Assembly (NCBI RefSeq): GCF_900091565.1
Contig: NZ_FMCV01000013.1
Coordinates: 62,001 to 126,000, forward strand
Direction: 5' to 3'
Origin: Micromonospora marina
GTDB lineage: Bacteria > Actinomycetota > Actinomycetes > Mycobacteriales > Micromonosporaceae
DNA: 64,000 nucleotides
Positions 60,275 through 64,000 of the stretch are shown in pieces. The position numbers and the translations under genes were made by a program. The notes under the pieces were generated by a model that was given only the letters and a program-made list of their open reading frames with translations, was not told the DNA's origin and ran no database searches. Each line of letters begins with the position of its first letter. Positions within the stretch are counted from its first letter, which is position 1.

Positions 60275-60973
60275 CTAGGCATTCGCGTTCGTCACGGTGA
60301 TCAGGGCCGCCGGTAGTTCGGCCAGCGTGGACACCTCGGCGTCCGGTTCGAGGCCGCGAGGGCGGGGCAGTCCGGCCCGGTTGAGCCAGACGGCACGCAG
60401 CCCGGCCCGCTGAGCGGCCACCACGTCGTGCTCCGGCGAGTCACCGACGTGGACGATCCGCGACGCCGGCAGCCCGGTCGCCGCCACCACCGCCGCGAAG
60501 AACTCCGGCGCCGGCTTCTTGGGCAGGCCGCCCTCGTGCGCGTACAACTCGAAGGCGAACTGCCCGGCGAGGCCGCAGCGTTCGGCGCGGCTGTTGCCGT
60601 TGGTGGCGAAGCCCAGCAGGTGGTGCGGGCGCAGCGCCGCCAGCGCGGGCAGTACGTCCGGGAAGGGGCGGCTCAGCTCGTACCGGCGGGCGAAGAACAG
60701 CGCCGCGAACTCGTCCAGGTCCGCCTCCAGCCCGGCCCGGGCCAGCGAACGGGTCAGGGCGATCCGCCGGATCTCCTGCACCGGGACGGCGCTGAGCGCG
60801 CCGAAGACCGCACCCCAGTCCTCCTCCAGGTCCGCGAGCACCACCCCAGCCGCCGCCGGGGTCCGCCGCCGCATCTCCTCGAGTACGGCGACGAGCGCGC
60901 CGGTGACCGCCGGGCGCAGGTCGACGAGTGTCTCGTCGGCGTCGAAGACGACGGCGCCACGTGGCCCGCTCAT
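60275..60973 (-). CDS. HAD-family hydrolase
   Basis: 232 residues of the HAD superfamily. Motif I 'VVFDADETLVDL' (DxDET; the second Asp is followed by E), motif II in 'LLGFATNGNS', motif III Lys in 'GGLPKKPAPEFF', and motif IV 'IVHVGDSPEHDVVAAQRAGLRAVWLNR'. It is most likely a phosphatase on a small phosphorylated compound. ATG 60973 overlaps the stop of the EamA transporter gene as ATGA, so both are made together. Confidence 0.9.
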   Translation of the reverse strand: MSGPRGAVVFDADETLVDLRPAVTGALVAVLEEMRRRTPAAAGVVLADLEEDWGAVFGALSAVPVQEIRRIALTRSLARAGLEADLDEFAALFFARRYELSRPFPDVLPALAALRPHHLLGFATNGNSRAERCGLAGQFAFELYAHEGGLPKKPAPEFFAAVVAATGLPASRIVHVGDSPEHDVVAAQRAGLRAVWLNRAGLPRPRGLEPDAEVSTLAELPAALITVTNANA

Positions 60974-61932
60974 CGCTCGCCGGTCAGCACCGGCTCGGCC
61001 GGGGCAGTCGCCGGCGCCGACGGTGTGCCCCGCAGTTCGTCCGCCCGGACCAGGGCGACGCCGCCGAGGATGAGCGCGCCACCGGCCAGCTGGATCAGGC
61101 TGGGCAGTTCGTCGAGCACCAGCCAGGCGATCAGCACCGCGAACATCACCTCGGTGAGCCCTACGAAGGAGGACAGCCGTGCCCCGAGCAGCCGGGTGCC
61201 GGCGACCCCGGCGAGGTACGCGACCACGGCGGCGATCAGCGACAGCCCGGCGATCGGCACCAGCCAGCTCACCCGGTGCCCGCCGAAGGTGACGTCGGCG
61301 GTGCCGGCGGCGAGCGGCAGCGCTCCGATGCCGCCGAGCAGCAGCAGCGCCAGCGCGCCGACGGCCATGCCGCCGCTGGCCATCACCACCGAGGGCAGGC
61401 CCGCGTCGATCCGGCCGGCGATGACGAAGTATCCGGCCAGTCCGACGCCCGCGCCGAGGCCCCAGAGCACGCCCACCGGGTCGAGCCGACCGGCGCCGGT
61501 GAGGTCGAGGACGAGCCCGAGCCCGCACAGGGCGGTGACCGAGCCGGCCACTGTGAGCAGTCGGGGGCGCTGCCCGTGGACCAGCCACATCCATCCGACC
61601 ACGAGCACGATGCCGAGGTATTCCAGCAGGAGCGCCACGCCGACCGGGAGGTAGCGGACCGCGTTGAAGAAGCACGCCTGCGCCGTGGCCACGCCGAGCA
61701 GCCCGAACAGCACCACGCTTCCCGCGTTGCGGCGCAGCACCGCCCACCTGCCGCGCAGCGCCAGCAAGGCGGGGACGGCGAGCACCAGGGCGGCGATGCC
61801 GACCCGGGCGATCACCACCGCGACCGCTGACCACTCGCCGGTGATCAGCGGGCGGGCGAAGGTGCCCGAGGTGGCGAACGTGATCGCGGAAAGCAGTGCC
61901 AGGCCGAGCCCGACGCTTGACCGTTCACGCAC
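60970..61932 (-). CDS. EamA/DMT-family transporter
   Basis: 320 residues with ten TM helices in two EamA repeats ('GLALLSAITFATSGTFARPLI', 'AALVLAVPALLALRGRWAVL', 'YLPVGVALLLEYLGIVLVVGWMWLVHGQRP', 'LIAWLVLDELPSLIQLAGGALILGGVALV'). These proteins export amino acids, nucleobases or other metabolites. The GTG at 61932 (VRERSSVGLG) has CAGGAG 6 bases before it; ATG 61938 or TTG 61956 are alternatives. It is divergent from the CGNR regulator gene and coupled with the HAD gene. Confidence 0.88.
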   Translation of the reverse strand: MRERSSVGLGLALLSAITFATSGTFARPLITGEWSAVAVVIARVGIAALVLAVPALLALRGRWAVLRRNAGSVVLFGLLGVATAQACFFNAVRYLPVGVALLLEYLGIVLVVGWMWLVHGQRPRLLTVAGSVTALCGLGLVLDLTGAGRLDPVGVLWGLGAGVGLAGYFVIAGRIDAGLPSVVMASGGMAVGALALLLLGGIGALPLAAGTADVTFGGHRVSWLVPIAGLSLIAAVVAYLAGVAGTRLLGARLSSFVGLTEVMFAVLIAWLVLDELPSLIQLAGGALILGGVALVRADELRGTPSAPATAPAEPVLTGER

Positions 61933-62004
61933 CGGCATCTCCTGGTCATGAGTCAAGGGAAGTTATGCTGATGACGCTAGGCGTCGCCTCCGACAGGAGT
62001 CAAG

Positions 62005-62550
62005 TTGCTTTTCGCTCATGACACCGAATGCGCGCTGGTCGCCGCCGCCGCGCTGGTGAACACCGCCGGCGGCCGGGACGGACTGCCCGACGTTCCCGCA
62101 CTGGACGCCTTCTTCACCACCCACGGGTGGAGCGGCCGGCACGAGCACACCGACGTCGAACTGCGCCAGGTCCGCGCGCTGCGGCCCCGGCTGCGCCGCA
62201 TCTGGTACGCCGACACCGACGAGGTGGTGGCGATCGTCAACGGCCTGCTGCGCGAGTCACACGCCCTGCCGCAACTCGTCCGGCACGACGACGAGCCGTA
62301 CCACGTGCACGCCGTGCCGCGGGACGCGCCGCTGGCGACCCGGATGGCGGTCGAGGCCGCGATGGCGATGGCCGACCTGGTCCGGATGGGCGAGCTGAGC
62401 CGGCTGCGGCACTGCGACCACCCCGACTGCGACAACGTGCTCGTCGACCTGTCCCGGAACCGGTCCCGCCGGTTCTGCGACGCCGGCTGCGGCAACCGGG
62501 CCGCGGTGAGCGCCTACCGGGCCCGCAGGGCCGCCGCGTCCCACTCCTGA
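62005..62550 (+). CDS. CGNR zinc-finger transcriptional regulator
   Basis: 181 residues: the N-terminal ABATE-like part ('LVAAAALVNTAGGRDGLPDVPALDAFF') and the C-terminal CGNR zinc finger ('RHCDHPDCDNVLVDLSRNRSRRFCDAGCGNRAAVSAYRARRA', four Cys, CGNR motif). These proteins bind DNA, often next to transporter genes of the EamA type. The start is TTG at 62005, 5 bases after CAGGAG. The 72 bp shared with the EamA gene probably hold the operator for both. Its 3' end overlaps the acetyltransferase gene by 37 bp. Confidence 0.9.
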   Translation: MLFAHDTECALVAAAALVNTAGGRDGLPDVPALDAFFTTHGWSGRHEHTDVELRQVRALRPRLRRIWYADTDEVVAIVNGLLRESHALPQLVRHDDEPYHVHAVPRDAPLATRMAVEAAMAMADLVRMGELSRLRHCDHPDCDNVLVDLSRNRSRRFCDAGCGNRAAVSAYRARRAAASHS

Positions 62551-63113
62551 CGGGTCGCGGGCCAGGCGTCGCGGCGCAGCTCGCACTCCACCTCGCCGTG
62601 CTCCGTACCCGGAATCGGGTCGTCGAAGGTCAGGTGGAAGGTGCGGACGTAGCGCAACCCGGCGCGGGCCATGACCGCGCGGGAGCGGTCGTTGACCGCC
62701 ATCGTCTGAGCCCACACCCGGCGGACGCCGACCGTGTCGAACGCGTGCCGCACCAGCGCCCGCGCGCCCTCGGTGGCCAGCCCGTGTCCCCACGTGGCGC
62801 GGCGCAGCCGGTAGCCCAGTTCCGCCTCGGCGCCGTCGCCGGACGGGTCGAGCGAGTGCCAGCCGAGGAACTCGCCGGTGAACCGGTCGAGCGTCGCCCA
62901 GCGGCCGAGCCCGGGGTGCCGGGCGTACTGCGCGAGCACCCGGGGCAGGACCTCGTCCCGGAACGTCCGGGCCGAGGTCGGCGCACCGCCGGTCAGGAAG
63001 CGCATGACCTCCGGGTCGGCGTCCAGCGCCACCAGCCGGTCCACGTCGTCCATCGTGAACCGGCGCAGCGTCAGCCGCGCGGTCTCCAGCAACACGCCGC
63101 CGTCGTCACGCAC
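62514..63113 (-). CDS. GNAT-family acetyltransferase (RimJ/RimL type)
   Basis: 199 residues: 'LLETARLTLRRFTMDDVDRLVALDADPEVMRFL' is the typical start of RimJ/RimL acetyltransferases, 'ELGYRLRRATWGHGLATEGARALVRHAFDTVGVRRVWAQTMAVNDRSRAVMARAGLRYVRTF' the acetyl-CoA site and C-terminal helix. It acetylates a protein N-terminus or a small amine. GTG 63113. Tail-to-tail overlap of 37 bp with the CGNR gene; the overlap encodes 'QEWDAAALRAR' on this strand. Confidence 0.87.
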   Translation of the reverse strand: MRDDGGVLLETARLTLRRFTMDDVDRLVALDADPEVMRFLTGGAPTSARTFRDEVLPRVLAQYARHPGLGRWATLDRFTGEFLGWHSLDPSGDGAEAELGYRLRRATWGHGLATEGARALVRHAFDTVGVRRVWAQTMAVNDRSRAVMARAGLRYVRTFHLTFDDPIPGTEHGEVECELRRDAWPATRQEWDAAALRAR

Positions 63114-63167
63114 GGTCGGATCATGCCGCGCCCACCGTGACGGGTCGAGGCAATTACCGGCACCGGC

Positions 63168-64000
63168 TCAGGGGTGGGTCATCCGGAGCAGGTCCAGGGC
63201 CTCGTCCAGCTGGGTCTCGGTGAGCTTGCCGGAGTCGACGTGCCCCCGGGCGATCACCACCTCGCGGATGGACACCTGCTTGGCCAGCGCCTCCTTGGCG
63301 ATCGAGGCGGCCTCGTCGTACCCCAGGTGGCGGTTGAGCGGGGTGACGATCGACGGCGAGCCCTCCGCGTACGCCAGGCAGACCTCGGCGTCGGCGACCA
63401 GGCCGGCCACCAGGCGCTCGGCGCACAGGCGGCTCGACGTGGCGATCAGCTTGATCGACTCCAGCAGGTTGCGGCCCATCACCGGGAGCATCACGTTCAG
63501 CTCGAAGTCGCCCTGCGAGCCGGCGAACGCCACCGCCGCGTCGTTGCCGATCACCTGGGCGCAGACCTGCCGCATCGCCTCGGCCACCACCGGGTTCACC
63601 TTGCCCGGCATGATCGACGACCCCGGCTGGAGGTCCGGGATGCGCAGCTCACGCAGCCCGGCGCGCGGGCCGGAGCCCATCCACCGCACGTCGTTGACGA
63701 TCTTGTAGAGGCCGACCGCGACGGTACGGAGCTGGCCGGACGTCTCCACCAGCGCGTCGCGGGCGCCCTGCGCCTCGAAGTGGTTCCGCGCCTCGGTCAA
63801 CGGCAGCCCGGTCGACTCCCGCAGCTTGCCGATCACCCGGTCGGCGAAGCCCAGCGGCGTGTTGATGCCGGTACCCACAGCGGTGCCGCCCAGCGGCAGC
63901 TCGGCCAGGCGGGGCAGCGCCGCCTCCAGCCGCTCGACGCCGTAGCGCACCTGCGCGGCGTAGCCGCCGAACTCCTGCCCGAGCGTGACCGGAGTGGCGT
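63168..64000 (-). CDS. fumC: Class II fumarate hydratase, 3' part (gene continues beyond the window)
   Basis: The last 277 or so residues of a fumarase/aspartase superfamily enzyme. The signature '[12 protein letters not shown]' is intact with the catalytic Ser loop; '[19 protein letters not shown]' and '[16 protein letters not shown]' (from the bases up to 64000) are FumC-like. The C-terminus '[31 protein letters not shown]' also fits FumC. It hydrates fumarate to malate in the citric acid cycle. The 5' part lies outside the window. AspA (aspartate ammonia-lyase) is the alternative but less likely. Confidence 0.9.
   Translation of the reverse strand, partial: ATPVTLGQEFGGYAAQVRYGVERLEAALPRLAELPLGGTAVGTGINTPLGFADRVIGKLRESTGLPLTEARNHFEAQGARDALVETSGQLRTVAVGLYKIVNDVRWMGSGPRAGLRELRIPDLQPGSSIMPGKVNPVVAEAMRQVCAQVIGNDAAVAFAGSQGDFELNVMLPVMGRNLLESIKLIATSSRLCAERLVAGLVADAEVCLAYAEGSPSIVTPLNRHLGYDEAASIAKEALAKQVSIREVVIARGHVDSGKLTETQLDEALDLLRMTHP

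Overview
The window is a stretch of very GC-rich actinobacterial chromosome, most likely from a Micromonospora-type organism (family Micromonosporaceae). The evidence is GTG/TTG starts, 4-base stop/start overlaps, a complete conservon (cvnABCD), actinobacterial families such as DUF3263, DUF4032 and CGNR regulators, and dispersed 53-bp intergenic elements with GGGGCCC cores. The genus is inferred, not proven. There is no CRISPR array, no intact prophage, and only one RNA gene, tRNA-Thr(UGU).

Layout. 0.2-3.5 kb: an acetyltransferase, a PaaN-type aldehyde dehydrogenase and a tandem acetyltransferase. 3.5-9.9 kb: a likely acquired island, visibly less GC-rich by eye. It is flanked on the left by a frameshifted serine-recombinase remnant. 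Its right end runs into a hairpin downstream of thrC, where a PfkB kinase gene stops early. The island holds an XRE/TPR regulator with an acetyltransferase on the minus strand. Divergently it carries a tight operon: small CxxC protein, adenylate-kinase-like NMP kinase, radical SAM protein, NUDIX hydrolase and PfkB kinase. This is the best candidate for an undescribed system, probably nucleotide or nucleoside modification. 10-11.5 kb: thrC behind a clear SAM-I riboswitch. 11.5-15.7 kb: a broken DUF4232 lipoprotein gene, then an ABC permease with an unusual alpha/beta-hydrolase::ABC-ATPase fusion.

16-24.4 kb: a stand-alone membrane sensor, the conservon (sensor kinase, roadblock protein, DUF742, GTPase), a small hydrophilic protein and a Cdc48-like double AAA ATPase. 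24.6-29.1 kb: an acetyltransferase, a PP2C-like protein, two small conserved proteins and a two-gene ABC exporter. 29.2-33.2 kb: an amino-sugar locus in which a DeoR regulator is divergent from SIS isomerase/deaminase, ROK kinase and NagA. A secreted GH18 chitinase at 35.4-37.9 kb could feed this pathway; it lies behind a 37-bp AT-rich palindrome. 33-41 kb also has a DUF4032 kinase-like protein, a PAP2 phosphatase, an APC transporter and a double-RCK channel-like protein with an odd filter sequence.

41-52 kb: a pyrimidine-dimer-glycosylase-like protein, a CrtU-like oxidoreductase, a 29-codon ORF with a strong terminator, HNH nuclease, enoyl-CoA hydratase, secreted M4 metalloprotease, lipoprotein, DJ-1/PfpI protein, histidine phosphatase and two VOC proteins. 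52-64 kb: tRNA-Thr, an MsmK/UgpC sugar-ABC ATPase, rlmB-cysS, IclR regulator, an AbiEi/DUF559-like protein, secreted subtilase, HAD phosphatase with an EamA transporter, CGNR regulator, acetyltransferase and the 3' part of fumC, cut by the window edge.

All calls come from reading the sequence and from family knowledge. No database search or computation was run; GC statements are by eye.
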